From contig JAHRHA010000006.1 of assembly GCA_020027875.1 (NCBI GenBank), positions 34,350-98,349 on the forward strand: 64,000 nt of DNA. Direction: 5' to 3'. The stretch is from Micromonosporaceae bacterium. GTDB taxonomy: Bacteria > Actinomycetota > Actinomycetes > Mycobacteriales > Micromonosporaceae. The translations under genes were made by a program, and so were the position numbers. The notes under the pieces were generated by a model. That model was not told the origin of the DNA. It did not search any database and saw only the letters and a program-made list of their open reading frames with translations. Positions 16,117 through 24,992 of the stretch are shown in pieces (the stretch's first letter is position 1; each line of letters starts with the position of its first letter).

Positions 16117-17107
16117 GAGGGGGCGGGGGTTGCAAGGGCGTGCCGGCCTGGGCCAACCGTCGGCGCTTCCAGACCCTCCGCACCCCGTTGCCGACGGCCC
16201 CAAACGTGGAAATGAGCGTCGCGACCGTGGTGATGAGACCGACGACGGTGGTGGTCAAGAAGGTCGCAACCGCGGCCCCAGCCTGCGCGATCTTGTCTTT
16301 GGTCGTTGTGGTGGCGATCAGCGTGATGTCGAACGTCTGGCTCGGGATCAATAGCTCGTCGGAGTCGGTCTGGAGCACGCTGATCGACAGAGTCAAGGTG
16401 TACGTGTTCGGCTCGTGGGCATAAACGAACCAGCGCCACTTGGCTGAGTCGGTCGGCTCGATGATGGGCTGTACCGACGCCGCTTGTGGTCCGGCTACGG
16501 AGACCTCTTCGTAGCCGGACACCAGCTCGGCCTTGATCCTCGCGCCGACGCTGACCGGCCCGAGCGCCGGCGGCAATCCGGAGGGTTGGACTGTCGGAGT
16601 TGGTGTCGACACGTCACGCCGACCGCACACCGGGCTCTCGAGCCCACAGATCACAACGCTGACCGGGTACCCGCGACCAGTGTCTGCCCTGATCAGACTG
16701 TCGGCGTATACGCTGCCGCTCTTGAGGGCCGACCGTTGGTCAAGGATGTCGAGCTGGTAAACGAACTGATCGATGCGGAAGGGTCCGCTTCCGCCGGCCG
16801 AGGGCGACGCTGAACCGGGTGTCGTCGGCGGCGCCTGCGTCGACGGTGCCGTCGATGGTGCCTGGGTGCCACTCGGTCCGGTGGTGGGCGCGAAAGCCGG
16901 CGTCGTGACGATGGTCGTCCGCGTGGCCGTGGGCACGGTAGGCGCGGCGTTGGGCGCGCCGACGCCTGTGCGCGACGTACCAAGGAAGTAGTAGGCGGAC
17001 AGGCCGCCCAAGCCAACAGCGAGTACGAGGAGCGCCAACGGCAGCCACCAACGCCTGCGGCGCGACCGCTTGGCGCCGGCGTGGGGCACTGGTTCGACTG
17101 GGTTCAT
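16106..17107 (-). CDS. Membrane-anchored protein with Thr/Pro-rich linker
   Basis: This 333-residue protein has a cytoplasmic Arg-rich start (KRSRRRRWW), a membrane segment at about 21-43, a Thr/Ser/Pro-rich stalk (about 50-105), a strand-rich extracytoplasmic domain with a Cys pair (VVICGLESPVCGRR), and a second hydrophobic segment near 282-305 followed by RRVWKRRR. It is unrecognised; the layout suggests a cell-surface protein anchored at both ends. The last codons (Pro-Ser-Ile, stop) lie inside the palindrome copy 1. Confidence 0.75.
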   Translation of the reverse strand: MNPVEPVPHAGAKRSRRRRWWLPLALLVLAVGLGGLSAYYFLGTSRTGVGAPNAAPTVPTATRTTIVTTPAFAPTTGPSGTQAPSTAPSTQAPPTTPGSASPSAGGSGPFRIDQFVYQLDILDQRSALKSGSVYADSLIRADTGRGYPVSVVICGLESPVCGRRDVSTPTPTVQPSGLPPALGPVSVGARIKAELVSGYEEVSVAGPQAASVQPIIEPTDSAKWRWFVYAHEPNTYTLTLSISVLQTDSDELLIPSQTFDITLIATTTTKDKIAQAGAAVATFLTTTVVGLITTVATLISTFGAVGNGVRRVWKRRRLAQAGTPLQPPPPPSI

Positions 17108-17229
17108 CGATGAGACCCCTCTCGTGCCGTCGCTAACAGTGAACTTGCAGGCTCGAATCGTGACAATCGACCGATGCGCCTACACGGGTGGCTCGATCGG
17201 ATGACCCCGGACCATTGCCGTAGCGACGC

Positions 17230-17979
17230 CTATCGCGCGCTGGGTCGGCCCCGGGATAGGCGTCGCGGCGCCGGACGGCCGAGCCGGGTGCCGCCTAGAT
17301 CGGCACGCTGACCGGCGGCGTACCCGCCCTCGAGCCCGCTCCCACGCAGCCGGCGCGGCTCGGACATGCGCAGCCGCGGATATGCCTCCTCGACCCGGCG
17401 GTCGACCCGCTGGCCGCGGTCGGCCAGGACGAGTGCCACCGACGGCCCGGAACCCGCCGCAGAACCGGAGGCCGCCGACGAGGCCCGCTGCTCCGCCTCG
17501 CGCAGGCGGATGCCGACCGCATGGGTGAAGCCCATGAGCCACGAACGACGAAAGGCCGCGGGGGTCTCCCACGACGGCACTGGCGCGGCGGCGAGCCCGT
17601 ACGACGCCTGGACCAGGAGAGACGTGAACAGCAACTCCGTGCGCTCGAGGTCGGAGGCGAATCCAAACAGGTGCATGGCGTACGCGTACCCGCCCCCAAC
17701 CCATTCCTTCCGGCGCACGCTCCGACACCGCAGCGCACCCGCGACCGTGGCGAGCAGGCCCGACTTGTCCAGGGCATAGGGTGCGAAGACCGAAACCACT
17801 CGATCTCCGACGGGATCACTGTCCGGTGAGGCGGCAGCGAGGAGGGCGCGATCCACCCCGTACTTCGCGATGAGCTCGGCGGCCTTGTCGTTCAGCGCCG
17901 CGGCCTCGTCCGGCGTACAGCCCGGATCTTCGGCCTTGGCTAAGAGCTTACGGACCTTCTCAAGCATGGTGTCAGTCAT
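17230..17979 (-). CDS. DUF2786 domain protein
   Basis: This 249-residue protein opens with the DUF2786 signature (MLEKVRKLLAKAEDPGCTPDEAAALNDKAAELIAKYGVD, read in parts). A middle domain with FGFASDLERTELLFTSLLVQ and WLMGFTHAVGIRLREAE is typical of the longer actinobacterial and phage members. The last 60 residues are Arg/Gly-rich and lack structure. The start at 17979 was chosen over an upstream codon because it begins the domain. Function is unknown; some members occur in phages. Confidence 0.8.
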   Translation of the reverse strand: MTDTMLEKVRKLLAKAEDPGCTPDEAAALNDKAAELIAKYGVDRALLAAASPDSDPVGDRVVSVFAPYALDKSGLLATVAGALRCRSVRRKEWVGGGYAYAMHLFGFASDLERTELLFTSLLVQASYGLAAAPVPSWETPAAFRRSWLMGFTHAVGIRLREAEQRASSAASGSAAGSGPSVALVLADRGQRVDRRVEEAYPRLRMSEPRRLRGSGLEGGYAAGQRADLGGTRLGRPAPRRLSRGRPSAR

Positions 17980-18040
17980 ACGAACACCTGTACCAGCCCC
18001 CACCGACAGAATCGAACCGACGGCACCGAGTGGAACCGAA

Positions 18041-18484
18041 TCACGCCCCGGACCCGCGACGCTGCAGCGTCGCCACCGTCGAGCCGGCCAGCGTCACGAG
18101 ACATTCTGACAGCTGCCCGTCCGCCATCGCCGCACCGAACAGTGCTACCCCGGTCGGCGCGTCGGCATTGGCATAGGCGCTCACGAATCGAGCCACCCAT
18201 CGGGCGTCGTATCGTGCCTGCTCGATCCCGGGAAAGTCCAGCGCCGCGAAGCCGGCGGGAACGTCGTCGCCGACGAGGGTGGCGGCGAGGCAGCACGCCA
18301 CATCGTACGCGCCCCGGACGCCGCCCCGATTCACCGCCGCGTCGAAGGCGCCGACCACGGCGTCGCGGTCGCCGCGCACCGCGGAGTCGATGACGGCGGC
18401 CGCGTCCCGGTAGACCTCTGACGGAATATCCCGCGCAGCGCCGTCTCGAACACCCACGTGGGGCAGCGTAGGACGGCGGCGCAA
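18041..18484 (-). CDS. Hypothetical helical protein
   Basis: This 147-residue protein is Ala-rich and almost wholly helical (VYRDAAAVIDSAVRGDRDAV, then GAYDVACCLAATLVG), with high GC at third codon positions as expected for a real gene. I do not recognise a family. The start is uncertain: the first 15 residues are Arg/Pro-rich and may be upstream sequence. Confidence 0.6.
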   Translation of the reverse strand: MRRRPTLPHVGVRDGAARDIPSEVYRDAAAVIDSAVRGDRDAVVGAFDAAVNRGGVRGAYDVACCLAATLVGDDVPAGFAALDFPGIEQARYDARWVARFVSAYANADAPTGVALFGAAMADGQLSECLVTLAGSTVATLQRRGSGA

Positions 18485-18485
18485 G

Positions 18486-18590
18486 CTACGGACGGCGGAT
18501 CAGGCACGTGAGGCGCGCCGTGCAGACCCGCTCACCCGCCTCATCGGTGATCACGATCTCGTACGTCGCACCGAACCGCCGAGGTGCAAC
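18486..18590 (-). pseudogene. Hotdog thioesterase C-terminal fragment
   Basis: The frame ends FGATYEIVITDEAGERVC-TARLTCLIRR, which resembles the last two strands of PaaI/hotdog thioesterases. The upstream part of this frame (to 18689) is unrelated. Probably only the 3' end of a gene survives, cut off by rearrangement near the start of the lipoprotein gene at 18797. Confidence 0.5.
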
Positions 18591-18796
18591 GCCGTCGCTA
18601 CGCCGGTCACCAGACCAGCACGGGCCGAGCGGTGGTGTGTGGCGGAGATCTCGGAGCCCAGGGCATATCCACCCCGTCCATATGGGCACCGGCAGCGACC
18701 GCGGTTACACGGTGCAGCCCCGGCGGGTACTCTCCCTGGCGAGTGGCGCGAACCGTTGGGGCCACGGAGGCGCGCGTCCAGGGGAGGAGAACGTTC

Positions 18797-20119
18797 ATGC
18801 GTCGGATCTCGCGCGCCGTTGCGGCTACGCTCGCGACCGCCGCCGTACTGGCCGCGGGAGGCTGTGGACAGCCGGCGCCAAGTGCCGACCCGCTCGAGAG
18901 GCCGGCGGACGAGATCCGCCTCTACGGCAGCGACGGTAACATGCTCAATGCCGTCGGCGACCTGCTCGCGGACTATCCGGACGCGCTGACCGGCATGAAG
19001 GGAACGACGCCGCTCTCCCGCCTGTCGCAGAGCTTCCGGGATCGCCTGCGCAGCATCGATAGCCAGCTCAAGGACGAGGCATACGCCGGTGAGGCGTATG
19101 ACGCCGTCGTAATCAGCGCCCTAGCCGCGCAGATCGCGTTGACCACCGACCCGAAGGCCATCGCCGGCCAGATCAACGGGGTCACCACCGGCGGGACCGC
19201 CTGCGAGACGCCCGGCGACTGCCTAGCACTCATCGACGCCGGCCAGGACATCCTCTACAAGGGCATCTCGCTGGGCCTGGGGGGATTCACAGAACAGGGC
19301 GAGCCCTCGGCCAGCACGTTCGGCATCCTGCGCTTCGCCGCCATGAACCACCTCGACAGCCGGCAGACCCAGTACGTGCCGGCCGGAGACCCCACGACGG
19401 CCACCACGAAGCGCCCACCCGCGCCGGGCACTCCGTCCACCGGTGGCCAGCTGACGATCGGTGCGCTGCTACCGCACACCGGCGACCTCGCCGGGGCCGG
19501 GCCGCCGATGTTCGCCGGGGCGCTGCTGGCCATCAAGGAAGTCAACGACGCCGGCGGCGTGCTCGGACGACCGGTCAAGTGGATCGACGGCGATGACTTC
19601 ACCGACGGGGCGAAGGCAAAGGGCACCGTCGAGCGCCTGATCGGCGAGGGGGTACACGTCATCATCGGCGCCGGTGCCTCGTCCATCACGAAGGCCGTGC
19701 TGCCCACCGTACTTGCGGCTGGTGTCGTGCTCTTCTCCCCGTGCAACACGGCGGCCGAACTGACCAACGTCGACGACAAGGGACTCTACTTCCGCACCGC
19801 ACCACCGGACGGCCTACAGGCCGCCGCGCTGACCGACATCATCATGCGCGACGGGGTGCGCCGGATAGCGATTGTGGCGCGTGACGACGCGTACGGGAAA
19901 GGTCTGATGGACTCCGTCCGTGACGACCTCATCGGCGCCGGGCTGTCCGCCGCCGACATCAAGACCGTGCCCTACAACACCGACGAGCCGGAATTCGAAA
20001 GCCTTGGCGCCACCATGAGATCGTTCGCTCCCGAGGGTGTGCTCATCATCGGCTACGACGAGACCGCGAAGGCGCTCGATTCGATCTTGAAGGTCGGGTT
20101 CACGTCCCGGGCGATCTGA
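18797..20119 (+). CDS. Circularly permuted ABC-type solute-binding lipoprotein
   Basis: This 440-residue protein starts at ATG 18797 after GGGGAGGAG. A lipoprotein-like signal peptide ends at Cys23 (VLAAGGCGQ). Residues about 40-197 (LYGSDGNMLNA, GMKGTTPL, AYAGEAYDAVVISALAAQ, EPSASTFGILRF) match the C-terminal lobe of branched-chain-type binding proteins. A Pro/Thr linker (198-217) follows. Residues 219-440 (LTIGALLPHTGDLAG, GVLGRPVKW, HVIIGAGASS, GLYFRTAPPDGLQAAAL, ARDDAYGKGL) match the N-terminal lobe. The C-terminus (GFTSRAI) is where the N-terminal part would normally follow on. No permease or ATPase gene is nearby. Confidence 0.85.
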   Translation: MRRISRAVAATLATAAVLAAGGCGQPAPSADPLERPADEIRLYGSDGNMLNAVGDLLADYPDALTGMKGTTPLSRLSQSFRDRLRSIDSQLKDEAYAGEAYDAVVISALAAQIALTTDPKAIAGQINGVTTGGTACETPGDCLALIDAGQDILYKGISLGLGGFTEQGEPSASTFGILRFAAMNHLDSRQTQYVPAGDPTTATTKRPPAPGTPSTGGQLTIGALLPHTGDLAGAGPPMFAGALLAIKEVNDAGGVLGRPVKWIDGDDFTDGAKAKGTVERLIGEGVHVIIGAGASSITKAVLPTVLAAGVVLFSPCNTAAELTNVDDKGLYFRTAPPDGLQAAALTDIIMRDGVRRIAIVARDDAYGKGLMDSVRDDLIGAGLSAADIKTVPYNTDEPEFESLGATMRSFAPEGVLIIGYDETAKALDSILKVGFTSRAI

Positions 20120-20235
20120 TCCCATCCACCCACACCCCCATGGTGCCGCCGCCGATCACCACAAGCCGTTCGGTCCGGGACGCCTCCGTTTCGTCCGCTC
20201 TGTGCGGAATGTGCCGGGCGCGCCCCAGCTTATGA

Positions 20236-20258
20236 AAGGCGGCCCTTCGGGTCGCCTT
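20236..20258. terminator. Hairpin after the binding-protein gene
   Basis: A 10-bp stem AAGGCGGCCC / GGGTCGCCTT (one G-T pair) encloses a TTC loop. It lies between the binding-protein gene and the next gene and may end transcription of the former; no T-run follows. Confidence 0.5.
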
Positions 20259-20313
20259 CCCAGACCAATGGCCCTACGGTGTGCACGTCACTGTCTTCGC
20301 AGAGAGGTAGACC

Positions 20314-20556
20314 ATGAGCGAGAACGAGACCGGACACACGCGGGGGGACGAGCGGATCGAGCTGATCGTCGCCGACACGAACAACGACGGGAAGGCCGAC
20401 CTCTGGGTCGTGGACACCGACGGCGATGGTAAGGCCGACCTGTTCCAGTTCGACCACGATGGGGACGGTCAGGTGGATCTCACTATCGTCGACCGTACTC
20501 AGGACGGCAACCCCGACGAGGTCATCAAGGGCGACGCCGGTCTCCCCCCGGCATAG
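20314..20556 (+). CDS. Small EF-hand-like calcium-binding protein
   Basis: This 80-residue acidic protein is made almost wholly of four tandem 13-residue units with the calcium-loop pattern DxNxDGxxD: DTNNDGKADLW, DTDGDGKADLF, DHDGDGQVDLT, DRTQDGNPDEV. No signal peptide or membrane segment is visible, so it is probably cytoplasmic or leaderlessly exported. An AGAGAGGTAG site precedes the ATG. The repeats resemble those of dockerin, FG-GAP or thrombospondin-3 proteins; calcium binding is inferred from the loop residues. Confidence 0.82.
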   Translation: MSENETGHTRGDERIELIVADTNNDGKADLWVVDTDGDGKADLFQFDHDGDGQVDLTIVDRTQDGNPDEVIKGDAGLPPA

Positions 20557-20602
20557 CCCCCCGCCCACCCTCGCCCTCCCCCGCCTTCGTCGGCCCCGCT
20601 TT

Positions 20603-20666
20603 CGTCGATCTAGGGATTGGCGACGTGGTTTGATCTCTACAAGCGTCGCTAGTCCCTAGATCGACG
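20603..20666. repeat. 64-bp intergenic palindrome, copy 2
   Basis: Arms CGTCGATCTAGGG… and …CCCTAGATCGACG enclose the loop TGATCTCT; the inner part is the GGCGACG/CGTCGCT subtype. It lies between convergent genes, 11 bp before the PrsW stop. Confidence 0.92.
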
Positions 20667-20676
20667 CGATCTTGGG

Positions 20677-22059
20677 CTAGGTGCCGCCGCCCAAGGCGCG
20701 GATCGCCAGGCCGATGCCCAGCACGAGGAGCGCTACCACGAGCGTCTCTGCCACCACGACCGCCGCGGCGGCCAATGCGGCGCTTCGCCGCACTGGTGTG
20801 CCCGCTGCTGCGATGCCAAGGGCGAGCAGTTGGTGGCGGCGCACGAGCACCTCGCGCTGCCGGCGCGACACCTCCGCGCCGGGATCACGGGACAGCGCCA
20901 CCGCGAGGCGCGCCTGGGCGCGCTGCAGCCGGCGTACCGCCCGCGCACCACCTCGCCCGAGCCGCAGCCGGGCCCGCCGCCTCGCCCGGATCCGCTGCCG
21001 CAGCGATACCAGTGCGGTGATCTCCTCGGGTGTGGCGACCCGGGGATCGGCCAGCCCGGCGAGCATCGCGGCGTAGTAGCTGGACTCCCGGCGCTCGGCC
21101 GCCACGATCAGCGTGACTCCGACTATCAGGGCCGGGATTCCCTTGATGAGCAACGCAGCCATCAGGCCCGCCGTGCTGTGGCCGAAACCGCCCTCCAGCA
21201 GCGGCGAGTTCCACAGAAAATGAAATCCCCAGGCGGCGCCGAAGAGGGCGGCTGCCACGGCGAAGCGGATCCCCGGGCTCTTATCACGTCGTACGAGCGC
21301 ATAGGCCACGCCGGCCCCAGCGAGCGCACTGAACAGGGTGTGGCTCCAGAGCCCGCCCAGGAATCCGCGCAGCAGGAAGGTCACGACCACCGGACCCACC
21401 TGATCAGTGCCCCCGTCGAGCGCCACGGCGTTCACCGCGAAAACGACGTTCTCCACCACCTGGAAGCCGAGTCCGATGAGGGCCCCATAGACAAACCCGT
21501 CGACCACACCGTTGACCTGTGCGCGGGCCACCAACGCGATCGCCACGACGCCCAGCACTTTCAAGATCTCCTCGACGCCGGCGCCGGCGACCGCCGGACC
21601 CCACCGCGTCGCAAACCCGGGAGAGGCGAGCTTAGCCAGGATATTTTGCAGCGCCGTACTGCCGGAGATCGCCGCGGATGTGGCGACCAACCCGCCCCAA
21701 GCGAACGCGGTGGCCTGCAGTGGCAACGGTTCACGCTCGAGATAGTCGATCATGCGGAGCAGCAGAACGAACGGGATGGCATACAGGGCGAAGAGCACCA
21801 CGGATACCGCGGTCCCCACGGGGTATGACTCGATGGACCGCCGGAGGATCTCGCCGACCCGCCAGCCGCCGACCGCTAGCAGTACCAGCAGCATCCAGAA
21901 CGCCGGCCTCTTGAGGTACGAACGACCGGCCCCGGCACCCGCCTGCTTGGGCGGGTAGCCCAACCGCATCGACGGGTATCCGAGGCGACGCAAGGCCGGC
22001 CCTTGCAAGGCCGGCCCTTGCGGGGCCGGCCCAGTGGGCACGCGATCAGCCCTGGTCAT
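20677..22059 (-). CDS. PrsW-family intramembrane metalloprotease
   Basis: This 460-residue polytopic protein has about nine membrane segments. The PrsW active-site motifs are visible: GAGVEEILK (Glu-Glu), FVYGALIGLGFQVVENV (Glu), LWSHTLFSAL (His) and WGFHFLWNS (His). Family members cleave membrane-anchored regulators such as anti-sigma factors. The cytoplasmic N-terminus has short repeats (GPALQGPAL, LGYPSMRLGYP) caused by a 15-bp DNA repeat. The start overlaps the stop of the next gene upstream by ATGA. The C-terminal tail adds two further hydrophobic stretches and an Arg-rich coiled region. Confidence 0.9.
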   Translation of the reverse strand: MTRADRVPTGPAPQGPALQGPALRRLGYPSMRLGYPPKQAGAGAGRSYLKRPAFWMLLVLLAVGGWRVGEILRRSIESYPVGTAVSVVLFALYAIPFVLLLRMIDYLEREPLPLQATAFAWGGLVATSAAISGSTALQNILAKLASPGFATRWGPAVAGAGVEEILKVLGVVAIALVARAQVNGVVDGFVYGALIGLGFQVVENVVFAVNAVALDGGTDQVGPVVVTFLLRGFLGGLWSHTLFSALAGAGVAYALVRRDKSPGIRFAVAAALFGAAWGFHFLWNSPLLEGGFGHSTAGLMAALLIKGIPALIVGVTLIVAAERRESSYYAAMLAGLADPRVATPEEITALVSLRQRIRARRRARLRLGRGGARAVRRLQRAQARLAVALSRDPGAEVSRRQREVLVRRHQLLALGIAAAGTPVRRSAALAAAAVVVAETLVVALLVLGIGLAIRALGGGT

Positions 22060-22616
22060 GGACCGCCGCCGAAGGTGACGGTGCGCAGGCTGTGGGCCAA
22101 CCTCGGCAGAAGCCCCCGCAGCTGGTGTTCCGGGCCGCTGGCCGTTATCTCCACGGAGACGTCTTTGGCCACGAAGACGGCATACTCGCCGATCCGGCCG
22201 GGCGACACGTAGGTGCCACGCCGCCCCGCCACGCCTTGGTCGGTGCGCGTCGCGCGGTCCGGGGTCACCTGGAAGCCGGAGGTCTTAGTGATCTTGCTTC
22301 GAAGCCGCGCGACGGCATCGTCGAGCGTGCCGTGGTATGGCCCGACCACGAGGACCACCCGTACGCCGTCGACGACGAAGAGGGCCGTGCCCCGGTCGTC
22401 GTCGGGCCGCGTGCCAGTGACGTCCAGGGCGGCCCCGGCCGGTGGCACGACGGTCACCATGCCGCCGACCCGGTAGGGAACGTCAGCCGCCACCGGCCGG
22501 CCAGCCGGTAGCGAGTGATCGAGGAGGGGAAGGCCGAAAGCGATGAGTGCTACGACCCCCAGGACGGCCAGGCTGCCCAGCGAGTTGCGCACCAACCTGG
22601 CCCGGGCGGGGCCCAT
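22056..22616 (-). CDS. Secreted or anchored hypothetical protein
   Basis: This 186-residue protein has an N-terminal hydrophobic segment (about 13-32, SLAVLGVVALIAFGLPLL) and an extracytoplasmic part rich in strands (VVDGVRVVLVVGPYHGTLD, then ITKTSGFQV, then EYAVFVAKDVSVEI). I do not recognise the domain. Its stop overlaps the PrsW start by 4 bp, so the two are co-translated; it might be a substrate or partner of the protease. That link is inference. Confidence 0.72.
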   Translation of the reverse strand: MGPARARLVRNSLGSLAVLGVVALIAFGLPLLDHSLPAGRPVAADVPYRVGGMVTVVPPAGAALDVTGTRPDDDRGTALFVVDGVRVVLVVGPYHGTLDDAVARLRSKITKTSGFQVTPDRATRTDQGVAGRRGTYVSPGRIGEYAVFVAKDVSVEITASGPEHQLRGLLPRLAHSLRTVTFGGGP

Positions 22617-22668
22617 ATGTCGACGTTACCGGCCGACTCCGCCGCGACACCCCACCTTCCCCCTTTTC

Positions 22669-22700
22669 CGTCGATCATGACCTGGAGGTCATGATCGACG
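22669..22700. repeat. 32-bp perfect palindrome, short relative of the 64-bp family
   Basis: CGTCGATCATGACCT and AGGTCATGATCGACG are perfect 15-bp arms with a 2-nt centre. It shares the outer CGTCGATC/GATCGACG ends with the 64-bp copies. It contains the TGA stop of the MMPL gene. Confidence 0.88.
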
Positions 22701-24845
22701 TGTTTCTGCGACGGTCACATCATGATCGACGGCGAAGCCGGCGGACGCTCGCGTCGGCGGGCGGGTGCCGGGCCACCATGCGGCCCGCCCCAACAGAGCC
22801 GTCGTGGCCGGCACGAGCAACAGCGAGACCACGAACGCGACGATCAGGATGCCGAGCGTCACCGCGAACCCGATCTCGACGAAGAAGGGCACGCCACTGA
22901 CGAGCAGCGCGCCGAATGTGCCGGCGAGAATGACGGCCGCAGCCGCCACCGAGGGACCTGCGTGCGCGATGGCCAGTGCGGCTGCCTCGCGCGGGCCGCG
23001 CCCGTCCCGTACTTCCTCCCGGAGCCGCGCGGTCATGAGGATGTTGTAATCCGTACCAATGGCCGTGACGAATAGATACAGGATGATGGGGATGGTGAAG
23101 GCGAGGCCCGCATGGCCGAGCGCCCGCTGGAACAGCAGGACCGACGCGCCCAACGTGGCCGCGAATCCGGCCACCACCATCGCCACGAGGTAGACCGGAG
23201 CGAGCAGCGCCCGCAGGAGGGCGGCAAGGATCAGCACGAACAGCACGCCGGCCACTGGGAAGATCACCGCGAGGTCCCGATTCGTCGTATCCCGCACGTC
23301 GGCGAGGGCCATCGTCTGGCCGCCGACGAGCACGGCCGCGTCGGAGGGCGCTGCCGCGCGGGCCACGTCACGCAGCGGCCCCGAGACGAGGTCGAGGGCC
23401 GCCGCGGCGTAGGGCTCGTCGGCCAGCACGAGCGGGACGTGCACGGTGCGACCGTCGAGTGCGACGCGCGGTGGCAGGGGTGATGCGACACCGTGAACCC
23501 CGGCGACTCGTTGCACAAACACGCCGATCTCGGCCTCGGTCAGCGGCCGGCTCGTGGCGAGGTAGATGTCCGTGGGCTGCAACGCCCCGGCCGGGAAGCC
23601 CAGCTTGAGAACCGCAAACGCCCTGGTGGCCTCCGTCTTCGCCGGCAGTTGTCCGATCGGGTCGTAGTCGGGGCTGAAGGCGGATGCACCGGCGGCGAGG
23701 CCGCCAAGGAGTGCGACGGCGGCGACACCCACCGCTGCCGGACGGCGCGCCACCAACCGCCCCACCGCAGCGAAGGCGCCGCGTCCGGTAGGGCGTTGGG
23801 CGGACGTCGACGGCCAGAAGACCCGCCGGCCCAGCAGCGCCACCACCGCGGGCACCAGGGTGAGCGCCGCCAACAGCATCACCAGTACGCCGATTGCCAG
23901 CGCCGGCCCCAAGGTCGCGAAGAATCCGAGCGCAGCAAGGACCAGAGCGCCAAATGCGGCGATCACCGCGAACGCGGCCGAGAAGATCGCCTCGCCGACC
24001 CGTTCGACGGCGGCGACGATCGCGTCGCGCGGCTCGTCGCCGGCACGCAGCCGCTCCCGGTAGCGGAAGAGCACGAAGAGGATGTAGTCGGTGCCGATGC
24101 CGAAGAGCACCACCGTGAGCATGGTCGGCAGCTCCTGGCCGACCTGAAAGTCGAACGTCTTGGCGGCCACCGCCGCCAGCGATGTCGACACGCCCAACAC
24201 GAGACCGACGGTGAGCAGCGGGACCAGTGCCGCGATCGGACTACGAAAGATGAGCAGCAGCAACGCCACGATCAGCACAAGGGTTGCGATCGTCACGGTG
24301 AGCTCGGCGTCGGCGAACGCCTGCTTGTTGTCCACGACGATGGCGGCCTCACCAGTCATGCCCGCGTTCAGCCCACTACCCGCCAACGCGGTGGCGGTGT
24401 CGCGTCTCAGCGTGCCGACGGCATCTCGAACGCTCTGGTCCGCGGCGGCGGCGGCGAACCCCACGCCCACCAGCCCGATCGCGCCGTTGGGTGAGATGGA
24501 CCGTTGCGGGTCGAACTGAACCCCGCGAACGGCGGCCGGGCTGCCGGCGTTGAGTCGCTGTCCGAGCCGGCTGATCGTTTCGATATCGGCCGGGGTGAGG
24601 GCCGCACGGTCCGCGCGGTCGACCACGATCACCGCCGTTGCGCCGTGCGTGTCCGGGAACGCTCGACCCGCCAGGTCGGCGGCGCGTACCGACTCGGCCG
24701 TTTGCGGGAGGAATGCCGCTTGGTCCGAGATGGTGACATCGCTGATCCTTGGAGCGAAGATGATGATGGTGGTGGCGGCGACTAGCCAACCGACGATCAC
24801 GAACCACGGCCGCGCGGTCACGCCGCGCGCAATCCTCGCGAACAT
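22689..24845 (-). CDS. MMPL/RND-family membrane transporter
   Basis: This 718-residue protein has the two-fold RND topology of MMPL exporters: one membrane helix near residue 15, an extracytoplasmic loop, a bundle of about five helices, then the same arrangement again. Family marks are GTDYILFVLFRYRERLRAG in the first half and GTDYNILMTARLREE in the second, which contain the Asp-Tyr pair for proton coupling. It probably exports lipids or drugs. The ATG at 24845 follows GGGGGAGA. A TetR regulator is divergently transcribed, so export is likely induced by its ligand. The final codons lie in the 32-bp palindrome. Confidence 0.92.
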   Translation of the reverse strand: MFARIARGVTARPWFVIVGWLVAATTIIIFAPRISDVTISDQAAFLPQTAESVRAADLAGRAFPDTHGATAVIVVDRADRAALTPADIETISRLGQRLNAGSPAAVRGVQFDPQRSISPNGAIGLVGVGFAAAAADQSVRDAVGTLRRDTATALAGSGLNAGMTGEAAIVVDNKQAFADAELTVTIATLVLIVALLLLIFRSPIAALVPLLTVGLVLGVSTSLAAVAAKTFDFQVGQELPTMLTVVLFGIGTDYILFVLFRYRERLRAGDEPRDAIVAAVERVGEAIFSAAFAVIAAFGALVLAALGFFATLGPALAIGVLVMLLAALTLVPAVVALLGRRVFWPSTSAQRPTGRGAFAAVGRLVARRPAAVGVAAVALLGGLAAGASAFSPDYDPIGQLPAKTEATRAFAVLKLGFPAGALQPTDIYLATSRPLTEAEIGVFVQRVAGVHGVASPLPPRVALDGRTVHVPLVLADEPYAAAALDLVSGPLRDVARAAAPSDAAVLVGGQTMALADVRDTTNRDLAVIFPVAGVLFVLILAALLRALLAPVYLVAMVVAGFAATLGASVLLFQRALGHAGLAFTIPIILYLFVTAIGTDYNILMTARLREEVRDGRGPREAAALAIAHAGPSVAAAAVILAGTFGALLVSGVPFFVEIGFAVTLGILIVAFVVSLLLVPATTALLGRAAWWPGTRPPTRASAGFAVDHDVTVAETRRS

Positions 24846-24884
24846 GGTCTCCCCCACCCTGATGTGGCGCTATATGACTTATGG

Positions 24885-24939
24885 CGTGACATGCCTTCTG
24901 GCGCTTCCTGCCTTCTGGCATAGCATGCCACATGTCACG
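24885..24939. promoter_or_regulatory. Candidate TetR operators between MMPL and TetR genes
   Basis: A near-palindrome TGGCATAGCATGCCA lies at 24916-24930. The flanking inverted pair CGTGACATG (24885-24893) and CATGTCACG (24931-24939) brackets it. This 147-bp divergent region is where a TetR repressor would control both genes. Confidence 0.65.
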
Positions 24940-24992
24940 TCACGCCGCCGCATCGATGCACCAGCCGCTTCAGCGGCGCGATCTATGCCACG

